64,000 nt of DNA, taken from assembly GCA_030762175.1 (NCBI GenBank), contig CM060834.1, forward strand, positions 63,531,501 through 63,595,500, given 5' to 3'. The notes beneath the pieces are model-generated. The model saw only the letters and a program-made list of their open reading frames with translations, ran no database searches and was not told the DNA's origin. The position numbers and the translations under genes are program-made. Origin of the DNA: Metallyticus violacea. Its lineage: Eukaryota; Arthropoda; Insecta; Mantodea; Metallyticidae. Position 1 is the stretch's first letter. Every line of letters begins with the position of its first letter. Below are positions 49,101 to 60,710 of the stretch, piece by piece.

Positions 49101-50150
49101 TGGAAACTTCGTTAGAATCACTTTTTTTCCGTTCTTATTTGAGATAACTGGTTCTCTTTCATTATACTAGTTTGATAGCCTCAGTAAAGCATATTATGCG
49201 CAAAGAATCTCGAAAAGAAAAAAATTTTTTTTCGAAGTTTGGAAACGTCGTTTGAATCACTTTTTTCCTTTCTTATTTGAGATTACTGGTTCTCTTTCAT
49301 TATAGTAGTTTGATAGCCTCAGAAGAGCATATTATGCACAAAGAATCTCGAAAAGAAAAAAAATTTTTTTCGAAGTTTGGACACTTCGTTAGAATCAGTT
49401 TTTTTCCGATCTTATTTGAGATAACTGGTTCTCTTTCATTATACTAGTTTGATAGCCTCAGCAAATCATATTATGCGCAAAGAATCTCGAAAAGAAAAAA
49501 AATTTTTTTCGAAGTTTGGAAACTTCGTTAGAATCACTTTTTTTCCGTTCTTATTTGAGATAACTGATTCTCTTTCATTATACTAGTTTGATAGGCTCAG
49601 TAAAGCATATTATGCGCAAAGAATCTCGAAGAGAAAAAAAATTTTTTTCGAAGTTTGGAAACGTCGTTTGAATCACTTTTTTCCATTCTTATTTGAGATT
49701 ACTGGTTCTCTTTCATTATAGTAGTTTGATAGCCTCAGAAAAGCATATTATGCACAAAGAATCACGAAAAGAAAAAAAAAATTTTTCGAAGTTTGGAAAC
49801 TTCGTTAGAATCACTTTTTTTCCGTTCTTATTTGAGATAACTGGTTCTCTTTCATTATACTAGTTTGATAGCTTCAGAAAAGCATATTATGCGCAAAGAA
49901 TCTCGAAAAGAAAAAAGTTTTTTTTCGAAGTTTGGAAACTTCGTTAGAATCACTTTTTTTCCATTCTTATTTAAGATAACTTGTTCCCTTTCATTATACT
50001 AGTTTGATAGCCTTAGACAAGCATATTATGCGCAAAGAATCTCGAAAAGGAAAAAATTTTTTTTCGAAGTTTGGAAACTTCGTTAGAATCACTTTTTTTC
50101 CGTTCTTATTTGAGATAACTGGTTCTCTTTCATTATACTAGTTTGATAGC
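46163..50150 (+). repeat. H unit 6
   Basis: Corresponds to H unit 3 at offset 16079, becoming 16077 after the CT deletion near 48.60 kb. It ends at 50150 and passes directly into F block copy 3. Confidence 0.8.
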
Positions 50151-50975
50151 CACAGACAAGCATATTATGCGCAAAGAATCTCGAAAAGAAAAAATTTTTT
50201 TTCGAAGTTTGGAAACTTCCTTAGAATCACTTTTTTTCCATTCTTATTTGAGATAACTTGTTCTCTTTCATTATACTTGTTTGATAGCCTCAGACAAGCA
50301 TATTATGCGCAAAGAATGTCGAAAAGAAAAAAATTTTATTTCGAAGTTTGGAAACTTCGTTAGAATCACTTTTTTTCCGTTCTTATTTGAGATAACTGGT
50401 TCTCTTTCATTATACTAGTTTGATAGCCTCAGAGAAGCATATTATGCGCAAAGAATCTCTAAAAGAAAAAATTTTTTTTTCGAAGTTTGGAAACTTCGTT
50501 AGAATCACTTTTTTTCCGTTCTTATTTGAGATAACTGGTTCTCCTTCATTATACTAGTTTGATAGCCTCAGAAAAGCATAGGTATGCGCAAAGAATCTCG
50601 AAAAGAAAAAATTTTTTTTTCGAAGTTTGGAAACTTCCTTAGAATTACTTTTTTTCCATTCTTATTTAAGATTACTGGTTCTCTTTCATTATACTAGTTT
50701 GATAGCCTCAGACAAGCATATTATGCGCAAAGAATCTCGAAAAGAAAAAAATTTTTTTTCGAAGTTTGGAAACTTCGTTAGAATCACTTTTTTTCCGTTC
50801 TTATTTGAGATAACTTTTTCTCTTTCATAATACTAGTTTGATAGCCTTATACAAGCATATTATGCGCAAAGAATCTGGAAAAGAAAAAATTTTTTTTTCG
50901 AAGTTTGGAAACTTCGTTGGAATCACATTTTTTCCGTTCTTATTTAAGATTACTGGTTCTCTTTCATTATACTAG
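50151..50975 (+). repeat. F block, copy 3
   Basis: Matches 28388-29210 at offset 21763, then 21762. It diverges near 50.97 kb, where TACTAG and CAGACAAGC replace the TAGTAG and CAGAAGAGC of H unit 2. It marks the passage from the H domain to the D domain. Confidence 0.8.
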
Positions 50976-52090
50976 TTTGATAGCCTCAGACAAGCATATT
51001 ATGCGCAAAGAATGTCGAAAAGAAAAAATTTTATTTCGAAGTTTGGAAACTTCGTTAGAATCACTTTTTTTCCGTTCTTATTTGAGATAACTGGTTCTCT
51101 TTCATTATACTACTTTGATAGCCTCAGAAAAGCATATTATGCGCAAAGAATCTCGAAAAGAAAAATATTTTTTTTCGAAGATTGGAAACCTCGTTAGAAT
51201 CACTTTTTTTCCGTTCTTATTTGAGATAACTGGTTCTCTTTCATTATACTAGTTTGATAGCCTCAGACAAGCATATTATGCGCAAAGAATCTCGAAAAGA
51301 AAAAAATTTTTTTTCGAAGTTTGGAAACTTCCTTAGAATCACTTTTTTTCCATTCTTATTTGAGATAACTTGTTCTCTTTCATTATACTTGTTTGATAGC
51401 CTTAGACAAGCATATTATGCGCAAAGAATCTCGAAAAGAAAAAAATTTTTTTTCGAAGTTTGTAAACTTCGTTAGAATCACTTTTTTTCCGTTCTTATTT
51501 AAGATTACTGGTTCTCTTTCATTATACTAGTTTGATAGCCTCAGACAAGCATATTATGCGCAAAGAATCTCGAAAAGAAAAAAATTTTTTTCGAAGTTTG
51601 GAAACTTCGTTAGAATCACTTTTTTTCCGTTCTTATTTGAGAAAACTTGTTCTCTTTCATTATACTTGTTTGATAGCCTTAGACAAGCATATTATGCGCA
51701 AAGAATCTCGAAAAGAAAAAAAATTTTTTTCGAAGTTTGGAAACTTCCTTAGAATCACTTTTTTTCCATTCTTATTTGAGATAACTTGTTCTCTTTCATT
51801 ATACTTGTTTGATAGCCTTAGACAAGCATATTATGCGCAAAGAATCTCGAAAAGAAAAAAATTTTTTTTCGAAGTTTGGAAACTTCCTTAGAATCACTTT
51901 TTTTCCATTCTTATTTGAGATAACTTGTTCTCTTTCATTATACTAGTTTGATAGCCTTAGACAAGCATATTATGCGCAAAGAATCTGGAAAAGAAAAAAA
52001 TTTTTTTTCGAAGTTTGGAAACTTCCTTAGAATCACTTTTTTTCCATTCTTATTTGAGATAACTTGTTCTCTTTCATTATACTAGTTGGA
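50976..52090 (+). repeat. D-type monomers, unduplicated part
   Basis: Eight monomers with CAGACAAGC or CTTAGACAAGC tails. They include GAAGATTGGAAACCTCG and CTTGTTTGATAGCC classes and repeated TTCCTTAG/CCATTC monomers from about 51.7 kb. The order is less regular than in the H units, and no HOR longer than one or two monomers is obvious. Confidence 0.65.
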
Positions 52091-55000
52091 TAGCCTTAGA
52101 CAAGCATATTATGCGCAAAGAATCTCGAAAAGAAAAAAATTTTTTTTCGAAGTTTGGAAACTTCGTTGGAATCACATTTTTTCCGTCTTATTTAAGATTA
52201 CTGGTTCTCTTTCATTATACTAGTTTGATAGCCTCAGACAAGCATATTATGCGCAAAGAATGTCGAAAAGAAAAAAATTTTATTTCGAAGTTTGGAAACT
52301 TCGTTAGAATCACTTTTTTTCCATTCTTATTTGAGATAACTGGTTCTCTTTCATTATACTACTTTGATAGCCTCAAAAAGCATATTATGCGCAAAGAATC
52401 TCGAAAAGAAAAATATTTTTTTTCGAAGATTGGAAACCTCGTTAGAATCACTTTTTTTCCGTTCTTATTTGAGATAACTGGTTCTCTTTCATTATACTAG
52501 TTTGATTGCCTCAGACAAGCATATTATGCGCAAAGAATCTCGAAAAGAAAAAAATTTTTTTTCGAAGTTTGGAAACTTCCTTAGAATCACTTTTTTTCCA
52601 TTCTTATTTGAGATAACTTGTTTTCTTTCATTATACTTGTTTGATAGCCTTAGACAAGCATATTATGCGCAAAGAATCTCGAAAAGAAAAAAATTTTTTT
52701 TCGAAGTTTGGAAACTTCGTTAGAATCACTTTTTTTCCGTTCTTATTTAAGATTACTGGTTCTCTTTCATTATACTAGTTTGATAGCCTCAGACAAGCAT
52801 ATTATGCGCAAAGAATCTCGAAAAGAAAAAAATTTTTTTTCGAAGTTTGGAAACTTCGTTAGAATCACTTTTTTTCCGTTTTTATTTGAGATAACTTGTT
52901 CTCTTTCATTATACTAGTTTGATAGCCTTAGACAAGCATATTATGCGCAAAGAATCTCGAAAAGAAAAAAATTTTTTTTCGAAGTTTGGAAACTTCGTTG
53001 GAATCACTTTTTTTCCGTTCTTATTTAAGATTACTGGTTCTCTTTCATTATACTAGTTTGATAGCCTCAGACAAGCATATTATGCGCAAAGAATGTCGAA
53101 AAGAAAAAAATTTTATTTCGAAGTTTGGAAACTTCGTTAGAATCACTTTTTTTCCGTTCTTATTTGAGATAACTGGTTCTCCTTCATTATACTAGTTTGA
53201 TAGCCTCAGAAAAGCATAGGTATGCGCAAAGAATCTCGAAAAGAAAAAAATTTTTTTTCGAAGTTTGGAAACTTCGTTAGAATCACTTTTTTTCCGTTCT
53301 TATTTGAGATAACTGGTTCTCTTTCATTATACTAGTTTGATAGCCTCAGACAAGCATATTATGCGCAAAGAATCTCGAAAAGAAAAAAATTTTTTTTCGA
53401 AGTTTGGAAACTTCCTTAGAATCACTTTTTTTCCATTCTTATTTAAGATTACTGGTTCTCTTTCATTATACTAGTTTGATAGCCTCAGACAAGCATATTA
53501 TGCGCAAAGAATCTCGAAAAGAAAAATATTTTTTTTCGAAGTTTGGAAACTTCGTTAGAATCACTTTTTTTCCATTCTTATTTGAGATAACTATGCCTTA
53601 GAACATATAGAACATATATAGAACATATGCCTTAGATATGCCTTAGAACATTATATGCGCAAAGAATCTCGAAAAGAAAAAAATTTTTTTTCGAAGTTTG
53701 GAAACTTCCTTAGAATCACTTTTAACCATTCTTATTTGAGATAACTTGTTCTCTTTCATTATACTAGTTTGATAGCCTTAGACAAGCATATTATGCGCAA
53801 AGAATCTCGAAAAGAAAAAAATTTTTTTTCGAAGTTTGGAAACTTCGTTAGAATCACTTTTTTTCCGTTATTATTTAAGATAACTTGTTCTCTTTCATTA
53901 TACTAGTTTGATAGCCTGAGACAAGCATATTATGCGCAAAGAATCTCGAAAAGAAAAAAATTTTTTTTCGAAGTTTGGAAACTTCGTTAGAATCACTTTT
54001 TTTCCGTTCTTATTTGAGATAACTGGTTCTCTTTCATTATACTAGTTTGATAGCCTCAGACAAGCATATTATACCCAAAGAATCTCGAAAAGAAAAAAAT
54101 TTTTTTTCGAAGTTTGGCAACTTCCTTAGAATCACTTTTATTCCATTCTTATTTGAGATAACTTGTTCTCTTTCATTATACTTGTTTGATAGCCTTAGAC
54201 AAGCATATTATGCGCAAAGAATCTCGAAAAGAAAAAAAATTTTTTTCGAAGTTTGGAAACTTCGTTAGAATCACTTTTTTTCCGTTCTTATTTAAGATTA
54301 CTGATTCTCTTTCATTATACTAGTTTGATAGCCTCAGAAAAGCATATTATGCGCAAAGAATCTCGAAAAGAAAAAAATTTTTTTTCGAAGATTGGAAACC
54401 TCGTTAGAATCACTTTTTTTCCGTTCTTATTTGAGATAACTGGTTCTCTTTCATTATATAAGTTTGATAGCCTCAGACAAGCATTCTATGCGCAAAGAAT
54501 CTCGAAAAGAAAAAAAATTATTTTCGAAGTTTGGAAACTTCCTTAGAATCACTTTTTTTCCATTCTTATTTGAGATAACTTGTTCTCTTTCATTATACTA
54601 GTTTGATAGCCTTAGACAAGCATATTATGCGCAAAGAATCTCGAAAAGAAAAAAATTTTTTTTCGAAGTTTGGAAACTTCGTTAGAATCACTTTTTTTCC
54701 GTTCTTATTTGAGATAACTGGTTCTCTTTCATTATACTAGTTTGATAGCCTCAGAGAAGCATATTATGCGCAAAGAATCTCTAAAAGAAAAAATTTTTTT
54801 TTCGAAGTTTGGAAACTTCGTTAGAATCACTTTTTTTCCGTTCTTATTTGAGATAACTGGTTCTCCTTCATTATACTAGTTTGATAGCCTCAGAAAAGCA
54901 TAGGTATGCTCAAAGAATCTCGAAAAGAAAAAAATTTTTTTTCGAAGTTTGGTAACTTCGTTAGAATCACTTTTTTTCCGTTCTTATTTGAGATAACTGG

Positions 55001-55302
55001 TTGTCTTTCATTATACTAGTTTGATAGCATCAGACAAGCATATTATGCGCAAAGAATCTCGAAAAGAAAAAAATTTTTTTTCGAAGTTTGGAAACTTCCT
55101 TAGAATCACTTTTTTTCCATTCTTATTTATATTTTACTGGTTCTCTTTCATTATACAATTTGATAGCCTCAGACAAGCATATTATGCGCAAAGAATCTCG
55201 AAAAGAAAAAAATTTTTTTTCGAAGTTTGGAAACTTCGTTAGAATCACTTTTTTTCCGTTCTTATTTGAGATAACTTGTTCTCTTTCATTATACTAGTTT
55301 GA
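52091..55302 (+). repeat. D-unit tandem duplication, copy 1 (23 monomers)
   Basis: An offset of 3212 bp links 52091 to 55303. The unit contains GTCGAAAAG, GATTGGAAACC, GCATAGGTATGC and ATTATACCCAAAG monomers and a scrambled 62-bp patch. Its length equals 23 monomers plus the 16 extra bases of that patch. Confidence 0.8.
53593..53654 (+). other. Scrambled 62-bp patch, copy 1
   Basis: After GAGATAACT the normal central part of the monomer is replaced by a short-period mix of GCCTTAGA (starting 53595, 53629 and 53640) and AGAACATATA-like units, before normal ATGCGCAAAG resumes. The monomer is 155 instead of 139 bp. The pieces resemble parts of the usual GATAGCCTTAGACAAGCATA stretch, suggesting local template-switching rather than foreign DNA. 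Confidence 0.8.
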
Positions 55303-58300
55303 TAGCCTTAGACAAGCATATTATGCGCAAAGAATCTCGAAAAGAAAAAAATTTTTTTTCGAAGTTTGGAAACTTCGTTGGAATCACATTTTTTCCGTCT
55401 TATTTAAGATTACTGGTTCTCTTTCATTATACTAGTTTGATAGCCTCAGACAAGCATATTATGCGCAAAGAATGTCGAAAAGAAAAAAATTTTATTTCGA
55501 AGTTTGGAAACTTGGTTAGAATCACTTTTTTTCCGTTCTTATTTGAGATAACTGGTTCTCTTTCATTATACTACTTTGATAGCCTCAAAAAGCATATTAT
55601 GCGCAAAGAATCTCGAAAAGAAAAATATTTTTTTTCGAAGATTGGAAACCTCGTTAGAATCACTTTTTTTCCGTTCTTATTTGAGATAACTGGTTCTCTT
55701 TCATTATACTAGTTTGATTGCCTCAGACAAGCATATTATGCGCAAAGAATCTCGAAAAGAAAAAAATTTTTTTTCGAAGTTTGGAAACTTCCTTAGAATC
55801 ACTTTTTTTCCATTCTTATTTGAGATAACTTGTTCTCTTTCATTATACTTGTTTGATAGCCTTAGACAAGCATATTATGCGCAAAGAATCTCGAAAAGAA
55901 AAAAATTTTTTTTCGAAGTTTGGAAACTTCGTTAGAATCACTTTTTTTCCGTTCTTATTTAAGATTACTGGTTCTCTTTCATTATACTAGTTTGATAGCC
56001 TCAGACAAGCATATTATGCGCAAAGAATCTCGAAAAGAAAAAAATTTTTTTTCGAAGTTTGGAAACTTCGTTAGAATCACTTTTTTTCCGTTTTTATTTG
56101 AGATAACTTGTTCTCTTTCATTATACTAGTTTGATAGCCTTAGACAAGCATATTATGCGCAAAGAATCTCGAAAAGAAAAAAATTTTTTTTCGAAGTTTG
56201 GAAACTTCGTTGGAATCACTTTTTTTCCGTTCTTATTTAAGATTACTGGTTCTCTTTCATTATACTAGTTTGATAGCCTCAGACAAGCATATTATGCGCA
56301 AAGAATGTCGAAAAGAAAAAAATTTTATTTCGAAGTTTGGAAACTTCGTTAGAATCACTTTTTTTCCGTTCTTATTTGAGATAACTGGTTCTCCTTCATT
56401 ATACTAGTTTGATAGCCTCAGAAAAGCATAGGTATGCGCAAAGAATCTCGAAAAGAAAAAAATTTTTTTTCGAAGTTTGGAAACTTCGTTAGAATCACTT
56501 TTTTTCCGTTCTTATTTGAGATAACTGGTTCTCTTTCATTATACTAGTTTGATAGCCTCAGACAAGCATATTATGCGCAAAGAATCTCGAAAAGAAAAAA
56601 AATTTTTTTCGAAGTTTGGAAACTTCCTTAGAATCACTTTTTTTCCATTCTTATTTAAGATTACTGGTTCTCTTTCATTATACTAGTTTGATAGCCTCAG
56701 ACAAGCATATTATGCGCAAAGAATCTCGAAAAGAAAAATATTTTTTTTCGAAGTTTGGAAACTTCGTTAGAATCACTTTTTTTCCATTCTTATTTGAGAT
56801 AACTATGCCTTAGAACATATAGAACATATATAGAACATATGCCTTAGATATGCCTTAGAACATTATATGCGCAAAGAATCTCGAAAAGAAAAAAATTTTT
56901 TTTCGAAGTTTGGAAACTTCGTTAGAATCACTTTTTTTCCGTTATTATTTAAGATAACTTGTTCTCTTTCATTATACTAGTTTGATAGCCTGAGACAAGC
57001 ATATTATGCGCAAAGAATCTCGAAAAGAAAAAAATTTTTTTTCGAAGTTTGGAAACTTCGTTAGAATCACTTTTTTTCCGTTCTTATTTGAGATAACTGG
57101 TTCTCTTTCATTATACTAGTTTGATAGCCTCAGACAAGCATATTATACCCAAAGAATCTCGAAAAGAAAAAAATTTTTTTTCGAAGTTTGGCAACTTCCT
57201 TAGAATCACTTTTATTCCATTCTTATTTGAGATAACTTGTTCTCTTTCATTATACTTGTTTGATAGCCTTAGACAAGCATATTATGCGCAAAGAATCTCG
57301 AAAAGAAAAAAAATTTTTTTCGAAGTTTGGAAACTTCGTTAGAATCACTTTTTTTCCGTTCTTATTTAAGATTACTGATTCTCTTTCATTATACTAGTTT
57401 GATAGCCTCAGAAAAGCATATTATGCGCAAAGAATCTCGAAAAGAAAAAAATTTTTTTTCGAAGATTGGAAACCTCGTTAGAATCACTTTTTTTCCGTTC
57501 TTATTTGAGATAACTGGTTCTCTTTCATTATATAAGTTTGATAGCCTCAGACAAGCATTCTATGCGCAAAGAATCTCGAAAAGAAAAAAAATTATTTTCG
57601 AAGTTTGGAAACTTCCTTAGAATCACTTTTTTTCCATTCTTATTTGAGATAACTTGTTCTCTTTCATTATACTAGTTTGATAGCCTTAGACAAGCATATT
57701 ATGCGCAAAGAATCTCGAAAAGAAAAAAATTTTTTTTCGAAGTTTGGAAACTTCGTTAGAATCACTTTTTTTCCGTTCTTATTTGAGATAACTGGTTCTC
57801 TTTCATTATACTAGTTTGATAGCCTCAGAGAAGCATATTATGCGCAAAGAATCTCTAAAAGAAAAAATTTTTTTTTCGAAGTTTGGAAACTTCGTTAGAA
57901 TCACTTTTTTTCCGTTCTTATTTGAGATAACTGGTTCTCCTTCATTATACTAGTTTGATAGCCTCAGAAAAGCATAGGTATGCTCAAAGAATCTCGAAAA
58001 GAAAAAAATTTTTTTTCGAAGTTTGGTAACTTCGTTAGAATCACTTTTTTTCCGTTCTTATTTGAGATAACTGGTTCTCTTTCATTATACTAGTTTGATA
58101 GCATCAGACAAGCATATTATGCGCAAAGAATCTCGAAAAGAAAAAAATTTTTTTTCGAAGTTTGGAAACTTCCTTAGAATCACTTTTTTCCATTCTTATT
58201 TATATTTTACTGGTTCTCTTTCATTATACAATTTGATAGCCTCAGACAAGCATATTATGCGCAAAGAATCTCGAAAAGAAAAAAATTTTTTTTCGAAGTT

Positions 58301-58375
58301 TGGAAACTTCGTTAGAATCACTTTTTTTCCGTTCTTATTTGAGATAACTTGTTCTCTTTCATTATACTAGTTTGA
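55303..58375 (+). repeat. D-unit tandem duplication, copy 2 (22 monomers)
   Basis: Copy of 52091-55302 at offset 3212, then 3074 after loss of one monomer just past the scrambled patch. The lost monomer is the one with CTTTTAACCATTC at about 53.72 kb in copy 1. A one-T difference near 58.18 kb makes the final offset 3073. Confidence 0.8.
56805..56866 (+). other. Scrambled 62-bp patch, copy 2
   Basis: Identical by eye to 53593-53654, so the patch arose before the 3.2-kb duplication. Confidence 0.8.
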
Positions 58376-59324
58376 TAGCCTTAGACAAGCATATTATGCG
58401 CAAAGAATCTCGAAAAGAAAAAAATTTTTTTTCGAAGTTTGGAAACTTCGTTAGAATCACTTTTTTTCCGTTCTTATTTAAGATTACTGGTTCTCTTTCA
58501 TTATACTAGTTTGATAGCCTCAGACAAGCATATTATGCGCAAAGAATCTCGAAAAGAAAAAAATTTTTTTTCGAAGTTTGGAAACTTCGTTAGAATCACT
58601 TTTTTTCCGTTTTTATTTGAGATAACTTGTTCTCTTTCATTATACTAGTTTGATAGCCTTAGACAAGCATATTATGCGCAAAGAATCTCGAAAAGAAAAA
58701 AATTTTTTTTCGAAGTTTGGAAACGTCATTTGAATCACTTTTTCCGTTCTTATTTGAGATTACTGGTTCTCTTTCATTATAGTAGTTTGATAGCCTCAGA
58801 AAAGCATATTATGCGCAAAGAATCTCGAAAAGAAAAAAGTTTTTTTTCGAAGTTTGGAAACTTCTTTAGAATCACTTTTTTTCCGTTCTTATTTGAGATA
58901 ACTGGTTCTCTTTCATTATACTAGTTTGATAGCCTCAGTAAAGCATATTATGCGCAAAGAATCTCGAAAAGAATAAGGTTTTTTTTTGAAGTTTGGAAAC
59001 TTCGTTTGAATCACTTTTTTTCCGTTCTTATTTGAGATAACTGGTTCTCTTTCATTATACTAGTTTGATAGGCTCAGTAAAGCATATTATGCGCAAAGAA
59101 TCTCGAAAAGAAATAAAATTTTTTCGAAGTTTGGAATCGTCGTTTGAATCACTTTTTTCCGTTCTTATTTTAGATTACTGGTTCTCTTTCATTATACTAG
59201 TTTGATAGCCTCAGCAAAGCATATTATGCGCAAAGAATCTCGAAAAGAAAAAAATTTTTTTCGAAGTTTGGAAACTTCGTTAGAATCACTTTTTTTCCGT
59301 TCTTATTTGAGATAACTGGTTCTC
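57940..59324 (+). repeat. 10-monomer tandem duplication, copy 1
   Basis: An offset of 1385-1386 bp links this to 59325-60710. The unit is a fusion of about five and a half D-type monomers and about four and a half H-type monomers (GTCATTTG/ACTTTTTCCG, TTCTTTAG, GAATAAGG, GATAGGCTC, GGAATCGTCG). The D-to-H switch is near 58.72 kb. The return to D type is near 59.32 kb, marked by CTCCTTC. Confidence 0.75.
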
Positions 59325-60710
59325 CTTCATTATACTAGTTTGATAGCCTCAGAAAAGCATAGGTATGCTCAAAGAATCTCGAAAAGAAAAAAATTTTTTT
59401 TCGAAGTTTGGTAACTTCGTTAGAATCACTTTTTTTCCGTTCTTATTTGAGATAACTGGTTCTCTTTCATTATACTAGTTTGATAGCATAAGACAAGCAT
59501 ATTATGCGCAAAGAATCTCGAAAAGAAAAAAATTTTTTTTCGAAGTTTGGAAACTTCCTTAGAATCACTTTTTTTCCATTCTTATTTATATTTTACTGGT
59601 TCTCTTTCATTATACAATTTGATAGCCTCAGACAAGCATATTATGCGCAAAGAATCTCGAAAAGAAAAAAATTTTTTTTCGAAGTTTGGAAACTTCGTTA
59701 GAATCACTTTTTTTCCGTTCTTATTTGAGATAACTTGTTCTCTTTCATTATACTAGTTTGATAGCCTTAGACAAGCATATTATGCGCAAAGAATCTCGAA
59801 AAGAAAAAAATTTTTTTTCGAAGTTTGGAAACTTCGTTAGAATCACTTTTTTTCCGTTCTTATTTAAGATTACTGGTTCTCTTTCATTATACTAGTTTGA
59901 TAGCCTCAGACAAGCATATTATGCGCAAAGAATCTCGAAAAGAAAAAAAATTTTTTTCGAAGTTTGGAAACTTCGTTAGAATCACTTTTTTTCCGTTTTT
60001 ATTTGAGATAACTTGTTCTCTTTCATTATACTAGTTTGATAGCCTTAGACAAGCATATTATGCGCAAAGAATCTCGAAAAGAAAAAAATTTTTTTTCGAT
60101 GTTTGGAAACGTAGTTTGAATCACTTTTTCCGTTCTTATTTGAGATTACTGGTTCTCTTTCATTATAGTAGTTTGATAGCCTCAGAAAAGCATATTATGC
60201 GCAAAGAATCTCGAAAAGAAAAAAGTTTTTTTTCGAAGTTTGGAAACTTCTTTAGAATCACTTTTTTTCCGTTCTTATTTGAGATAACTGGTTCTCTTTC
60301 ATTATACTAGTTTGATAGCCTCAGTAAAGCATATTATGCGCAAAGAATCTCGAAAAGAATAAGGTTTTTTTTCGAAGTTTGGAAACTTCGTTTGAATCAC
60401 TTTTTTTCCGTTCTTATTTGAGATAACTGGTTCTCTTTCATTATACTAGTTTGATAGGCTCAGTAAAGCATATTATGCGCAAAGAATCTCGAAAAGAAAA
60501 AAAATTTTTTCGAAGTTTGGAATCGTCGTTTGAATCACTTTTTTCCGTTCTTATTTGAGATTACTGGTTCTCTTTCATTATACTAGTTTGATAGCCTCAG
60601 CAAAGCATATTATGCGCAAAGAATCTCGAAAAGAAAAAAATTTTTTTCGAAGTTTGGAAACTTCGTTAGAATCACTTTTTTTCCGTTCTTATTTGAGATA
60701 ACTGGTTCTC
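59325..60710 (+). repeat. 10-monomer tandem duplication, copy 2
   Basis: Same order as 57940-59324, with GATGTTTGG and GTAGTTTG changes near 60.1 kb. It passes into further H-type sequence at its right end, instead of returning to D type. Confidence 0.75.

Larger units (their letters stand above)
34074..50150 (+). repeat. 17.9-kb tandem duplication, copy B (16.1 kb)
   Basis: About 116 monomers. It lacks the 707-bp scar segment (5 monomers) and 1108 bp (8 monomers) at 43.9 kb relative to copy A. Observed single changes include TTACACTAG (near 35.72 kb), TTTGATTGAATG (near 37.47 kb), TTCTGTTTC (near 38.49 kb), ATGCCCAAAG (near 43.51 kb) and a CT deletion near 48.60 kb. At 50151 the next base series is CACAGACAAG, exactly where copy A reads TGTAAAAAAGG. 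Confidence 0.85.

Noticed and set aside
53593..53654. Foreign insertion or transposon footprint
   Set aside because: The patch has no terminal inverted repeats or target-site duplication, and its GCCTTAGA and CATAT pieces resemble the host monomer, so local scrambling is a better reading.
55299..55712. Longest open reading frame (137 codons) and dozens of similar 60-137-codon frames on the + strand
   Set aside because: They are translations of the satellite itself. 139 = 3x46+1, so the frame usually rotates and stops; only runs of 138-bp monomers stay open longer. All share the same peptide texture (KHIMRKESRKEK), many begin at TTG, and they have no gene context or codon signature.
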